Source of the DNA: Lachnospiraceae bacterium
GTDB taxonomy: Bacteria > Bacillota > Clostridia > Lachnospirales > Lachnospiraceae
Direction of reading: 5' to 3'
Length of the DNA stretch: 64,000 bases
NCBI GenBank assembly: GCA_030524705.1
Contig: JAUNGD010000005.1
Span: forward strand, 35,626-99,625
Made by a program: the position numbers and the translations under genes. The notes under the pieces were generated by a model, which worked only from the letters and a program-made list of their open reading frames with translations, searched no databases and had not been told where the DNA came from. Positions 8,283-17,117 of this stretch are shown here, piece by piece; position 1 is the stretch's first letter, and each line of letters starts with the position of its first letter.

Positions 8283-9080
8283 ATGAAGTACAGTTATTAT
8301 CCAGGATGCACGCTGAGAACGAAGGCAAAAGATCTGGATGCCTATGCCAGAGCCTGCGCGTCAGCCCTGGGCTTCGAGCTGGAAGAAATAGAAGAGTGGC
8401 AGTGCTGCGGCGGAGTTTACCCGCTGGGGACAGACGAGATTGCCACAAAGCTTTCTTCCGTCCGGGCGCTGAACGAGGCGAAGGAAAAGGGACAGGAGCT
8501 GGTGACCATATGCTCCGGCTGTCATCACGTGATCAAGCGTGTGAATGACGACATGAAAAACGTGGATGATATTCGAACCAGAGCCAACAATTATATGCAG
8601 CTTGACGAGCCGTATGCCGGAGAGACCAGTGTGCTGCATTATCTGGAGGTCCTGCGGGACAGAGTCGGGTTCGATACACTGAAGGAAAAGGTGGTCAATC
8701 CGCTGACCGGAAAAAAGATCGGCGCTTATTACGGATGTCTTCTGCTGAGACCTGGCAAAATTCTGCAGTTTGACAATCCAGAGAACCCGAAGATCATGGA
8801 AGACTTTATCCGGGCGATCGGAGCTGAGCCGGTGATTTATCCGTACCGGAATGAGTGCTGCGGCGGCTACATATCTCTGAAGGAGAAGGAGCTGTCGGCG
8901 GGCATGTGCGGCAAGATCATGGAGAGCGCGGAGGGCTTCGGCGCAGATATGCTGATTACAGCCTGTCCGCTTTGCATGTATAATCTGAAGAAAAACGGCA
9001 GCAGCGAGCTTCCGGTGTACTACTTTACGGAGCTGCTGGCAGAAGCCCTGGGCGTGAAGGAGGAGGTGGATCAGGCATGA
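8283..9080 (+). CDS. hdrB: Heterodisulfide reductase-like subunit B (HdrB), two CCG domains
   Basis: This 265-residue protein has two full cysteine-rich CCG domains: Cys9, Cys41-Cys42, Cys77 and Cys80, then Cys152, Cys192-Cys193, Cys228 and Cys231. In methanogen HdrB each such set holds a noncubane 4Fe-4S cluster that cleaves a heterodisulfide. Nothing in this genome region suggests coenzymes M and B, so its acceptor must differ; transfer toward the fumarate reductase encoded downstream is my inference. No membrane anchor is present. The ATG at 8283 follows GGAAACGGGA. Its stop overlaps the hdrC start (ATGA), indicating translational coupling. Confidence 0.92.
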   Translation: MKYSYYPGCTLRTKAKDLDAYARACASALGFELEEIEEWQCCGGVYPLGTDEIATKLSSVRALNEAKEKGQELVTICSGCHHVIKRVNDDMKNVDDIRTRANNYMQLDEPYAGETSVLHYLEVLRDRVGFDTLKEKVVNPLTGKKIGAYYGCLLLRPGKILQFDNPENPKIMEDFIRAIGAEPVIYPYRNECCGGYISLKEKELSAGMCGKIMESAEGFGADMLITACPLCMYNLKKNGSSELPVYYFTELLAEALGVKEEVDQA

Positions 9081-9466
9081 GTACTGCAAAAAAACAGGCC
9101 GAGATGATCAAAGAGATCAGCGGCGTAAACCCTCTGAAATGTATGAAGTGCGGGAAATGCTCTGCAACCTGTCCTTCCTACAACGAAATGGACATCAAGC
9201 CGCACCAGTTTGTATCCTATGTCATAAACGAAGATATTGATGCGCTGGTCAATTCAAAATCACTGTGGAAATGCCTTTCCTGCTTTGCATGTGTGGAGCG
9301 CTGCCCCAGAGACGTAAAGCCGGGCAAGCTGATCGACGCGGCAAGGCAGCTTGTGGTCCGTCAGAAGGGACAGAATTATCTGACGGCAGATGAGATCCCC
9401 GAGCTGCTGGATCCGGAGCTTCCGCAGCAGCTGCTGGTTAGCGCACTCAGAAGATACAGGAGGTGA
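9077..9466 (+). CDS. hdrC: Heterodisulfide reductase-like subunit C (HdrC), dicluster ferredoxin
   Basis: A 129-residue protein with two 4Fe-4S motifs, CMKCGKCSATCPS near residues 22-34 and CLSCFACVERCPR near residues 66-78, as in HdrC, which wires HdrA to HdrB. The length fits cytoplasmic HdrC. It overlaps hdrB by four bases and is followed at once by hdrA, the tightest possible hdrBCA arrangement, so the three should form a complex. Confidence 0.92.
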   Translation: MSTAKKQAEMIKEISGVNPLKCMKCGKCSATCPSYNEMDIKPHQFVSYVINEDIDALVNSKSLWKCLSCFACVERCPRDVKPGKLIDAARQLVVRQKGQNYLTADEIPELLDPELPQQLLVSALRRYRR

Positions 9467-9471
9467 GACAG

Positions 9472-11460
9472 GTGCAGAGAATTGGAGTGTTTGTCTGTCA
9501 CTGCGGAAGTAATATCGCAGCAACAGTTGACGTAAAAAAAGTAGTGGAAATGGTTCAGATGGAGCCGGGTGTGGTTCATGCAGAGGATTACCAGTACATG
9601 TGTTCCGAGGCCGGACAGGCTAAGATCGCAGCGGCTATCCAGGAAAAGGGACTGACAGGGATCGTGGTTTGCTCCTGTTCCCCGAGAATGCATGAGGCGA
9701 CCTTCCGCAAGGCTGCTGAGAGAGCCGGCCTGAATCCATATATGGTAGAGATCGCAAATATCCGTGAGCACTGCTCCTGGATTCACAAGAATATCGAGGA
9801 GGCCACGGAAAAGGCCGTGATCCTCGCCCGGGCAGCCATTGCCAAGGTAAATCTCAATACATCCCTGAAGCCGGGCGAGAGCCGCGTAACGAAGCGGGCC
9901 CTGGTAATCGGAGGCGGTATCGCGGGTATCCAGACCGCTTTGGACATTGCAGATGCCGGATACGAGGTGGATATTGTGGAGAAAACCCCGAGTATCGGCG
10001 GAAGAATGTCACAGCTTGACAAGACTTTCCCGACTCTGGACTGTTCCGCATGTATCCTGACTCCGAAGATGGTGGAAGCGGCGGCTCACGAAAAGATCAA
10101 GATCTATACATACAGTGAAGTAGAAAAGGTATCGGGCTTTGTGGGTGACTTTACCGTGGACATCCGCAAAAAAGCGAGAAGCGTAGATATGGATAAGTGT
10201 ACGGGCTGCGGCGTCTGCCAGGAGAAGTGTCCGTCCAAGAAGGCTCCCAGCGAGTTCAACCGGGGGCTGAATACGAGAAGCGCCATCTACACCCCCTTTG
10301 CTCAGGCCATTCCGAATGTTCCGGTCATCGACCGGGAGAACTGCATCAAGTTCAAGACCGGAAAATGCGGCGTCTGCTCAAAGGTATGTCAGGCCGGCGC
10401 GATTGATTATGATCAGCAGGACGAGATCGTAACAGAAAAGTACGGAGCAATCGTGGTGGCTACCGGTTTTGATACCATCAAGCTGGACAACTACGACGAA
10501 TATGCATACAGCCAGAGCAAGGACGTCATCACCTCTCTGGAGCTGGAGCGTATCATGAATGCGGCAGGCCCGACAAAGGGTCATCTGGAGCGTCTTTCCG
10601 ACGGAAAAGCACCGAAGGAAATGGTATTTATCCAGTGTGTGGGAAGCCGTTGTGCGGACAACAGAGGAAAGAGCTACTGCTCAAAGATCTGCTGTATGTA
10701 TACGGCTAAGCATGCCATGCTGATCCGGGATAAATATCCGGATGTGAATGTTACGGTATTCTACATTGATGTGCGTACACCGGGTAAGAACTTTGACGAG
10801 TTCTACAGAAGAGCGGTGGAACAGTACGGCGTGAATTATATAAAAGGCCAGGTGGGCAAGGTTATCCCGCAGCCGAACGGAAAGCTGCTGGTACAGGGAG
10901 CCGACCTTCTGGACAACAAGCAGATATTAAAGGAAGCAGATATGGTGGTGCTGGCTACGGCGATCGAGCCGAATCCTGACGTCCGCAAGATTGCGACAAT
11001 GCTGACGGCAAGTATTGATACCAATAACTTCCTGACAGAGGCGCATGCAAAGCTTCGTCCGGTAGAATCCCCCACAGCCGGTATTTTCCTGTCCGGCGTA
11101 TGCCAGGGACCGAAGGATATTCCTGAGACGGTGGCCCAGGCCGGAGCTGCGGCAGTAAAGGCAATCGGACTGCTGGCTAAGGATAAGCTGCTGACGAATC
11201 CGTGTACGGCTCAGGCAGATGAACTGATGTGTAATGGATGCTCTACCTGTGCAAATGTCTGCCCGTACGGAGCGATCACTTATGAGACACGTCTCGTAAA
11301 CGACCACGGAATCCGGGAAGACCGCAGAATTGCAGTTGTAAACAGCGCACTGTGTCAAGGCTGCGGCGCTTGTACGGTGGCTTGTCCGTCCGGTGCAATG
11401 GACCTGCAGGGCTTCTCCAACAGACAGATAATCGCGGAGGTGGATGCAATATGTCGATAG
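9472..11460 (+). CDS. hdrA: Heterodisulfide reductase-like subunit A (HdrA), bifurcating flavoprotein
   Basis: A 662-residue protein, full length for HdrA. In order: an N-terminal domain starting VFVCHCGSN; a thioredoxin-reductase-like FAD domain with VIGGGIAGIQTA near residue 145; an inserted ferredoxin domain (CTGCGVCQEKC and CGVCSKVCQ); and a C-terminal dicluster ferredoxin (CNGCSTCANVCPYG, CQGCGACTVACPSG). In characterised HdrABC-MvhD complexes this FAD splits electron pairs between a high-potential and a low-potential acceptor, the latter being ferredoxin. I chose GTG 9472, eight bases after AGGAGG; a GTG at 9463 overlaps the ribosome site. The last 10 bases overlap flxD. Confidence 0.92.
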   Translation: MQRIGVFVCHCGSNIAATVDVKKVVEMVQMEPGVVHAEDYQYMCSEAGQAKIAAAIQEKGLTGIVVCSCSPRMHEATFRKAAERAGLNPYMVEIANIREHCSWIHKNIEEATEKAVILARAAIAKVNLNTSLKPGESRVTKRALVIGGGIAGIQTALDIADAGYEVDIVEKTPSIGGRMSQLDKTFPTLDCSACILTPKMVEAAAHEKIKIYTYSEVEKVSGFVGDFTVDIRKKARSVDMDKCTGCGVCQEKCPSKKAPSEFNRGLNTRSAIYTPFAQAIPNVPVIDRENCIKFKTGKCGVCSKVCQAGAIDYDQQDEIVTEKYGAIVVATGFDTIKLDNYDEYAYSQSKDVITSLELERIMNAAGPTKGHLERLSDGKAPKEMVFIQCVGSRCADNRGKSYCSKICCMYTAKHAMLIRDKYPDVNVTVFYIDVRTPGKNFDEFYRRAVEQYGVNYIKGQVGKVIPQPNGKLLVQGADLLDNKQILKEADMVVLATAIEPNPDVRKIATMLTASIDTNNFLTEAHAKLRPVESPTAGIFLSGVCQGPKDIPETVAQAGAAAVKAIGLLAKDKLLTNPCTAQADELMCNGCSTCANVCPYGAITYETRLVNDHGIREDRRIAVVNSALCQGCGACTVACPSGAMDLQGFSNRQIIAEVDAICR

Positions 11461-11894
11461 AAGCAAAGAACGAATTCAAACCGAAGATCGTAGCGTTTTG
11501 CTGCAACTGGTGCAGCTACGCCGGCGCTGACCTGGCAGGAAGCAGCCGCCTTACCTATCCGGCGGATGTAAAGATCATCCGCGTGCCGTGCTCCTGCCGT
11601 GTAAACCCGATGTTTATTTTGAGAGCCTTCGAAAAGGGCGCAGACGGAGTGATCCTCTGCGGCTGCCACCCGGGAGACTGCCATTACAGCACCGGCAACT
11701 ATTATGCGAGAAGGCGAATGACACTGTTGTTTTCCATGCTGGATTACCTCGGCGTGGAGAATGGACGTACCCGCGTAGAATGGGTATCCGCTGCAGAGGG
11801 CGTGAAATTCTCCCAGACCATGAATGAGTTTGTGGAAAAGATCTATTCCCTGGGCGAGAACGTGAGATTGGGGGATTTGCGATGCAGGAATTAA
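11451..11894 (+). CDS. flxD: MvhD/FlxD-like 2Fe-2S electron-transfer subunit
   Basis: A 147-residue MvhD-family protein with the cysteine pattern CCNWCSYAGAD, VPCSCR and CGCHPGDCHY, which binds a 2Fe-2S cluster. In methanogens MvhD links the hydrogenase MvhAG to HdrA; in FlxABCD-HdrABC systems FlxD plays that role for the NADH-oxidising FlxABC. No hydrogenase large or small subunit is present here and flxA-like genes follow, so the Flx role fits. The ATG at 11451 lies inside hdrA (10-base overlap), and the gene overlaps the next one by 13 bases. Confidence 0.88.
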   Translation: MSIEAKNEFKPKIVAFCCNWCSYAGADLAGSSRLTYPADVKIIRVPCSCRVNPMFILRAFEKGADGVILCGCHPGDCHYSTGNYYARRRMTLLFSMLDYLGVENGRTRVEWVSAAEGVKFSQTMNEFVEKIYSLGENVRLGDLRCRN

Positions 11895-12856
11895 TCAATC
11901 GGATAAAAGAACTGCTGGCAGACGGAACGGTGGCAAGAGCCCTTGGCTGGAGGGCCGGAGACCTCCCCTACAACCCGGAGCCGGCTTACTTTGAAACAGC
12001 AGAGTCTTTGCAGGACTTCGTATACAACGGATTCTGCGGAGCAAATTTAAGTAAATATATGATCGAGGCTTCAAAGCTGGAGGGCAGGACCCTGGTCTGT
12101 CTGAAGCCCTGCGATACATACAGCTTCAACCAGCTTCTGAAGGAGCATCGCGTCGACCGGGAAAAGGCGTATATCATCGGCGTGGGCTGCAAGGGCAAGC
12201 TGGACATCGAAAAGATCCGGCAGCAGGGAATCAAGGGCATCCAGAGCATCAGCGGAGCGGAGCTGACGGATGAAGGTGAGACCCTGACGATTCAGACCAT
12301 TTACGGCGAGAAGACCTGCGCTTACAAGGACGCCATGCTGGAGCGGTGCCACGTATGCAAGGGAAAAGAGCACAAGATATACGATGAGCTGATCGGCGAA
12401 TCAAAGGATACGAAGGATGCCGAGCGCTTTGCGGAGGTGGAGCGCATTGAGGCGATGACGCCGGAAGAAAAGTTTGCGTTTTTCCGGAGCGAGCTCAGCA
12501 AATGCATCCGCTGCAACGCCTGCCGCAACGTGTGTCCGGCCTGCAGCTGCCGGAAGTGCGTATTTGACAGTGTGAAATTTGACAGCTCCCAGAAAGCGAA
12601 CGTGGATTCCTTCGAAGAGAAGATGTTCCATGTGATCCGGGCCTTCCATGTGGCAGGAAGATGTACGGACTGCGGAGAGTGCAGCCGCGTATGTCCGCAG
12701 GGGATTCCGCTGCACCTGTTCAACCGCAAGTTCATAAAGGACATTGACGAGCTGTACGGAGAATATCAGGCCGGAGAGGATGCGGAGGCCATTGCTCCGC
12801 TTACAAGCTTTACATTTGACGACGCAGAACCGAGCATTGTAGGAAAGAGAGGGTAA
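11882..12856 (+). CDS. Flx-type 4Fe-4S protein (FlxB/FlxC-like, first of two)
   Basis: A 324-residue protein with an N-terminal domain without known motif, a CHVCKGKEH segment near residue 156, and a C-terminal dicluster ferredoxin: CIRCNACRNVCPACSCRKC and CTDCGECSRVCPQG. This resembles the iron-sulfur proteins of FlxABCD gene sets and the beta-type F420 dehydrogenase-like proteins. It likely carries electrons between the NAD(P)H-oxidising flavoprotein at 13915 and FlxD/HdrA. It overlaps flxD by 13 bases. I cannot decide whether it corresponds to FlxB or FlxC, so no symbol is given. Confidence 0.75.
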   Translation: MQELINRIKELLADGTVARALGWRAGDLPYNPEPAYFETAESLQDFVYNGFCGANLSKYMIEASKLEGRTLVCLKPCDTYSFNQLLKEHRVDREKAYIIGVGCKGKLDIEKIRQQGIKGIQSISGAELTDEGETLTIQTIYGEKTCAYKDAMLERCHVCKGKEHKIYDELIGESKDTKDAERFAEVERIEAMTPEEKFAFFRSELSKCIRCNACRNVCPACSCRKCVFDSVKFDSSQKANVDSFEEKMFHVIRAFHVAGRCTDCGECSRVCPQGIPLHLFNRKFIKDIDELYGEYQAGEDAEAIAPLTSFTFDDAEPSIVGKRG

Positions 12857-12859
12857 ACT

Positions 12860-13915
12860 ATGTATAAGATTGCAAGAGAAAATCTGCCCGCACTATTCCG
12901 ACGGATCGCAGCGGATCAGGAATTATATCTTCCCGTAAAGGTCAGCGGTCAGGTGAACTTCGGTGCCTGGACAGAGGACGCGCAGGTAGATCTGGACACA
13001 TTAAAGTCCGTAAAATCCCCGAAGGATGCATTTTTCCCTCAGAGCGAGAACCTCTACACAGTAGTAAAGGAAGGGAAAAAGCTCAGCGTTCATCCTGAAA
13101 AATTAAAGGACCAGAAATTCGTAGTCTTCGGTATGAAGGCCTGCGACGTGAAGGGGCTGGAGGTGCTGGATAGGGTATTCCTGTCCGACCCGGTGGACAC
13201 CTTCTATGCGGCAAGAAGAGAGCATGGGACGGTGGTAGCCATGGCCTGTCATGAGCCGGAGGAATCCTGCTTCTGTAAGGTGTTTGGCGTGGACTGCGCC
13301 GAGCCTTCTGCAGATGTGGCTGTCTGGATGGTGGAGGACGTGCTGTACTGGAAGGCGCTCACCGCAAAGGGCGAGGAGCTGACAAAGACGGCAGAAGAAC
13401 TCCTGGAGGATGCGGACGCACAGGAGGAAGCAAAGCTGGAGACAGAAAAGGCTGCGATCCGGGAGATCGTAGAGAAGCTTCCGTATTCCAATCTCTCCCT
13501 GGAGGGCTGGAACGGGGATGCGCTTTCCGAAAAATTCGATTCCCCGCTTTGGGAGACGCTGTACAAGCCCTGCCTTGCCTGCGGAACGTGTACCTTCGTC
13601 TGCCCGACCTGCCAGTGCTACGATATTAAAGACTATGATACGGGACACGGCGTACAGCGGTACCGCTGCTGGGATTCCTGCATGTATTCTGATTTTACGA
13701 TGATGGCCCACGGCAACAACCGTACGAGCCAGATGCAGCGTTTCCGCCAGAGATTTATGCACAAGCTGGTCTACTTCCCGGCGAACAACGACGGCATGTA
13801 TTCCTGCGTCGGCTGCGGCCGCTGCGTGGAGAAATGTCCGGCAGCTTTAAATATAGTAAAGGTAATCAAGAAATTTGCAGAGGATTCTGCGGATAAAGCA
13901 GGAGGTGAGCAGTGA
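12860..13915 (+). CDS. Flx-type 4Fe-4S protein, AsrA-like (second of two)
   Basis: A 351-residue protein related to the AsrA subunit of anaerobic sulfite reductase. The N-terminal part has FGMKACDVKGLEVLD near residue 90, and the C-terminus has two 4Fe-4S motifs, CLACGTCTFVCPTCQCYD and CVGCGRCVEKCPA. There is no siroheme subunit (AsrC) nearby, so sulfite reduction is unlikely; in Flx gene sets such a protein accompanies the NADH-oxidising FlxA. An acidic Glu/Ala/Lys-rich stretch near residues 175-195 may be a linker. The stop codon overlaps the ATG of the next gene. Confidence 0.78.
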   Translation: MYKIARENLPALFRRIAADQELYLPVKVSGQVNFGAWTEDAQVDLDTLKSVKSPKDAFFPQSENLYTVVKEGKKLSVHPEKLKDQKFVVFGMKACDVKGLEVLDRVFLSDPVDTFYAARREHGTVVAMACHEPEESCFCKVFGVDCAEPSADVAVWMVEDVLYWKALTAKGEELTKTAEELLEDADAQEEAKLETEKAAIREIVEKLPYSNLSLEGWNGDALSEKFDSPLWETLYKPCLACGTCTFVCPTCQCYDIKDYDTGHGVQRYRCWDSCMYSDFTMMAHGNNRTSQMQRFRQRFMHKLVYFPANNDGMYSCVGCGRCVEKCPAALNIVKVIKKFAEDSADKAGGEQ

Positions 13916-14796
13916 TGGGTGAGCAGAAGCAGGAAGCGGCAGTACATGAGTGCACCTGCCATACAAACTACACACTGGATACTTTGATTCCGAAGATCGG
14001 CGTTATCACGGATATTCGCCAGGAGACGCCGGACGTAAAGACCTTCCGCGTGAATGCGCCGGAGGGCGGAAAGCTCTTTGAGCATATGCCGGGGCAGTGC
14101 GCCATGGTCTGTGCGCCGGGAGTCAGCGAGGGTATGTTTTCCATCACCTCTTCTCCCACAAATAAGGAATATCAGGAATTCAGTATCAAAAAGTGCGGAA
14201 CACTGACGGATTATCTTCACAGCCTTCAGGTGGGAGATGAAATCACAGTTCGGGGGCCCTACGGAAATCATTTTCCGGTGGAAACCGAATTAAAGGGCAA
14301 GAATCTGCTCTTCATCGCCGGCGGTATCGGCCTTGCGCCGCTGCGCTCCGTGATCAACTACGTGCTGGACAACAGGGAGAATTACGGGACTGTGGACATT
14401 CTGTACGGCTCCCGTTCCGCGGACGACCTGGTGCAGCTTAAGGAAATACAGGAAGTATGGATGAAGGCAGAGGGCGTCAATGTGTATCTGACCATTGACC
14501 GCGAGCAGGAAGGATGGGATGGCCATGTGGGCTTTGTTCCGTCTTACTTAAAAGAGATCGGCTTTACAACGGATAAGGTGGCGCTGGTATGCGGACCGCC
14601 TATCATGATCAAGTTTGTGCTGGCAGGACTTCAGGAGCTGGGCTTCACGAGGGAGCAGGTATATACCACCCTGGAGCTGCGTATGAAGTGCGGAATCGGA
14701 AAATGCGGCCGCTGCAATATCGGTTCAAAGTACGTCTGCAAGGACGGCCCGGTATTCCGGTTTGATGAGATCGACGAGTTGCCCAACGAGTATTAG
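13915..14796 (+). CDS. flxA: FlxA/AsrB-like FAD- and NAD(P)H-binding oxidoreductase subunit
   Basis: A 293-residue ferredoxin-NADP reductase-fold protein: FAD-domain motif FSITSSPTN, RGPYGNHF, then the NAD(P) domain GGIGLAPLRSV and CGPPIMIKFV, and a C-terminal 2Fe-2S site KCGIGKCGRC with a downstream VCKDGPV. AsrB, PyrK and FlxA share this layout. Next to HdrABC and FlxD and without a hydrogenase, it is the probable entry point for NADH electrons. NADH over NADPH is inferred from the Flx family and not proven by the motif. The ATG at 13915 follows AGGAGGTGAG and overlaps the stop of the previous gene. Confidence 0.85.
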   Translation: MGEQKQEAAVHECTCHTNYTLDTLIPKIGVITDIRQETPDVKTFRVNAPEGGKLFEHMPGQCAMVCAPGVSEGMFSITSSPTNKEYQEFSIKKCGTLTDYLHSLQVGDEITVRGPYGNHFPVETELKGKNLLFIAGGIGLAPLRSVINYVLDNRENYGTVDILYGSRSADDLVQLKEIQEVWMKAEGVNVYLTIDREQEGWDGHVGFVPSYLKEIGFTTDKVALVCGPPIMIKFVLAGLQELGFTREQVYTTLELRMKCGIGKCGRCNIGSKYVCKDGPVFRFDEIDELPNEY

Positions 14797-14813
14797 GAAA
14801 GGACGGACAGATT

Positions 14814-15488
14814 ATGGAACAGATGGTAAATGTATATTTTTTCGGTAAAAAATACAGCGTACCGGCAGAGCTGACGATCATGACAGCCATGGAGTACGCC
14901 GGATATACCCTGAAAAGAGGGTGCGGATGCCGCCACGGCTTCTGCGGCGCCTGTGCAACGATTTACAGAATCAAGGGAAAGAATGAACTGAAGACCTGTC
15001 TGGCCTGTCAGACTCAGGTGCAGGAGGGAATGTATGTGGCAAGCATCCCGTTCTTCCCGACGGACAAGAGAACCTACGATATTAATGAGATTAAGCCGAA
15101 CCAGCAGATTATGATGGAGCTGTATCCTGAGATCTACAGCTGTATCGGCTGCAATGCCTGCACAAAGGCATGTACCCAGGATCTGAACGTTATGCAGTAC
15201 ATTGCTTACGCGCAGAGAGGCGAGCTGGAAAAATGCGCGGAGGAATCCTTCGACTGTATCAGCTGCGGCTGCTGCAGCGTGAGATGCCCGGCGGAGATTT
15301 CTCATCCGATGGTGGGTCTTCTGGCAAGACGTCTGACCGGCAAGTACATCGCGCCGGAGTCAGAGCACTTGAACAAGCGCGTAGAAGAGATCCATGCAGG
15401 CGCATACGATGAGCTGATCGAGAACATCATGCAGAAGCCGATCACGGAGATGCAGGAACTTTACAACAACAGAGAGATTGAGAAATAA
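14814..15488 (+). CDS. frdB: Fumarate reductase iron-sulfur subunit (soluble, atypical FrdB)
   Basis: A 224-residue protein with an N-terminal 2Fe-2S plant-type domain (Cys37, 39, 44, 47, 62, 65; GCGCRHGFCGAC) and a C-terminal dicluster domain with two regular CxxCxxCxxxC motifs (Cys110-120 and Cys148-158, with an extra Cys153). Classical FrdB/SdhB carries 2Fe-2S, 4Fe-4S and 3Fe-4S centres; here the last site has four standard cysteines and looks like a second 4Fe-4S, as in HdrC and GlpC proteins. It should pass electrons to FrdA encoded 12 bases downstream. There is no CCG domain as in methanogen TfrB, but a separate CCG protein (HdrB) is in the same operon. Confidence 0.82.
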   Translation: MEQMVNVYFFGKKYSVPAELTIMTAMEYAGYTLKRGCGCRHGFCGACATIYRIKGKNELKTCLACQTQVQEGMYVASIPFFPTDKRTYDINEIKPNQQIMMELYPEIYSCIGCNACTKACTQDLNVMQYIAYAQRGELEKCAEESFDCISCGCCSVRCPAEISHPMVGLLARRLTGKYIAPESEHLNKRVEEIHAGAYDELIENIMQKPITEMQELYNNREIEK

Positions 15489-15500
15489 GGAGGGTTATTC

Positions 15501-17102
15501 ATGTTTACACCAGAAATGCTTGAGTCTGTAAAGAAGGTAGAAGCTACCAGAGCAGAACGTATGAAGACAGAGCCAAGACGTATGACAGCGGACGAAAAGG
15601 ATGCCCTTCTGAAAGCATATCATCCCGATTACAGAGAGGATGGCTTCGCGGAGATCAAGATCGGACCGAATAAGGGACAGAAGGTACCCAGCGAGCTGGG
15701 ACATCTCCTCCACTCCAATAGCCGCGTCTTGAATGCGGGCATCGACCTGAACAAGGTGGATTATGATGTGGACGTTCTGGTTATCGGCGGCGGCGGCGCA
15801 GGTGCATCCGCAGCCATTGAGGCGCATGAGGCCGGAGCAAATGTCATGATCGTGACGAAGCTTCGTATCGGCGACGCCAACACCATGATGGCAGAGGGCG
15901 GTATCCAGGCGGCCGACAAGGAAAATGATTCTCCGGTACAGCATTACCTTGACGCCTTCGGCGGCGGACATTTTGCTGCAAGACCGGAGCTGCTGAAGAG
16001 ACTCGTTATGGAGGCCCCGGATGCGATTCAGTGGCTGAACAAGCTGGGCGTTATGTTTGATAAGGATGAAGACGGAAGAATGGTGACCACCCACGGCGGC
16101 GGAACCTCCAGAAAGAGAATGCATGCCTGCAAGGACTACTCCGGTGCGGAGATCATGCGTACACTCCGGGACGAGGTGTTGAACCGTCAGATTCCGGTGG
16201 TGGAATTTACCTCCGCGGTGGAGCTGATCAAAGACGACAAGGGCCAGGTGGCAGGAGCCGTTCTTCTGAACATGGAGACGGATGACTACCTTGTGGCAAG
16301 AGCAAAGACCGTTATTATCGCAACGGGCGGAGCGGGACGTCTGCACTATCAGAATTTCCCCACCTCCAACCATTACGGTGCAACGGCAGACGGACTCGTT
16401 CTCGGATACCGTGCAGGAGCGCCGCTCCTTTATCAGGATACGATTCAGTACCATCCGACGGGCGTTGCGTACCCGGCACAGATCTTCGGCGCGCTGGTTA
16501 CAGAGAAGGTACGTTCCCTGGGCGCGATGCTGGTTAACGCAGAGGGTGAAGCATTCATGCATCCGCTGGAGACCCGTGACGTATCCGCTGCCTCCATCAT
16601 CCGCGAGTGTACGGACAGAGGCAAGGGCGTGACGACACCGCTGGGCAGCGGCGTATGGCTGGATACTCCGATGATCGAGCTGCTGGGCGGCGAGGGCACC
16701 ATCGAAAAGCGTATCCCGGCAATGCTGCGTATGTATCTGAACTACGACATTGATATGAGAAAGGTGCCGATCCTCGTATATCCGACGCTGCATTACCAGA
16801 ACGGCGGCCTGGAGATCGGCGGCGACGGCTTCACAAAGGCCATTGATAATCTGCTGGTGGCAGGAGAGGCCGTAGGAGGCATCCACGGAAGAAACCGTCT
16901 GATGGGCAACTCACTGCTGGATATTATCGTATTCGGCCGCAACGCAGGCAAGGCTGCGGCAGCAAAGGCGAAGACAGTAGAGCTGGGAGCGCCGTCACTG
17001 AAGCACGTGGAGGATTATGCGAAGGAGCTGGAGAACGCAGGAATCGAATCCGACGACGTTTCTCCGCTGCTGCTTCCGAAGTATGCAAGACATGAGAGAT
17101 AG
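15501..17102 (+). CDS. frdA: Fumarate reductase flavoprotein subunit (soluble type)
   Basis: A 533-residue FrdA/SdhA/NadB-family flavoprotein. About 90 residues precede the FAD Rossmann motif GGGGAGASAA, an extension classical FrdA lacks. Further motifs: TMMAEGGIQAA, HGGGTSRKRMH, QYHPTGVAYP, HYQNGGLEIG, and GGIHGRNRLMGNSLLD with the catalytic region. The His that attaches FAD covalently in membrane FrdA (S-H-T) is Asn127 here (A-N-T), so the flavin is probably non-covalent. The usual C-terminal helical domain is largely missing. No FrdC/FrdD membrane anchors occur, so it is cytosolic. L-aspartate oxidase is an alternative reading but the frdB-fumarase context argues for fumarate reduction. 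Confidence 0.85.
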   Translation: MFTPEMLESVKKVEATRAERMKTEPRRMTADEKDALLKAYHPDYREDGFAEIKIGPNKGQKVPSELGHLLHSNSRVLNAGIDLNKVDYDVDVLVIGGGGAGASAAIEAHEAGANVMIVTKLRIGDANTMMAEGGIQAADKENDSPVQHYLDAFGGGHFAARPELLKRLVMEAPDAIQWLNKLGVMFDKDEDGRMVTTHGGGTSRKRMHACKDYSGAEIMRTLRDEVLNRQIPVVEFTSAVELIKDDKGQVAGAVLLNMETDDYLVARAKTVIIATGGAGRLHYQNFPTSNHYGATADGLVLGYRAGAPLLYQDTIQYHPTGVAYPAQIFGALVTEKVRSLGAMLVNAEGEAFMHPLETRDVSAASIIRECTDRGKGVTTPLGSGVWLDTPMIELLGGEGTIEKRIPAMLRMYLNYDIDMRKVPILVYPTLHYQNGGLEIGGDGFTKAIDNLLVAGEAVGGIHGRNRLMGNSLLDIIVFGRNAGKAAAAKAKTVELGAPSLKHVEDYAKELENAGIESDDVSPLLLPKYARHER

Positions 17103-17117
17103 AGAGGAGTGACTGCT

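Noticed and set aside
11451-11894. Subunit of an F420-non-reducing hydrogenase (MvhD) implying H2 use
   Set aside because: No hydrogenase large or small subunit is near; NAD(P)H-binding FlxA-like gene is present instead.
12860-14796. Anaerobic sulfite reductase (AsrAB)
   Set aside because: No AsrC siroheme subunit; genes lie inside the Hdr/Frd operon, so Flx roles fit better.
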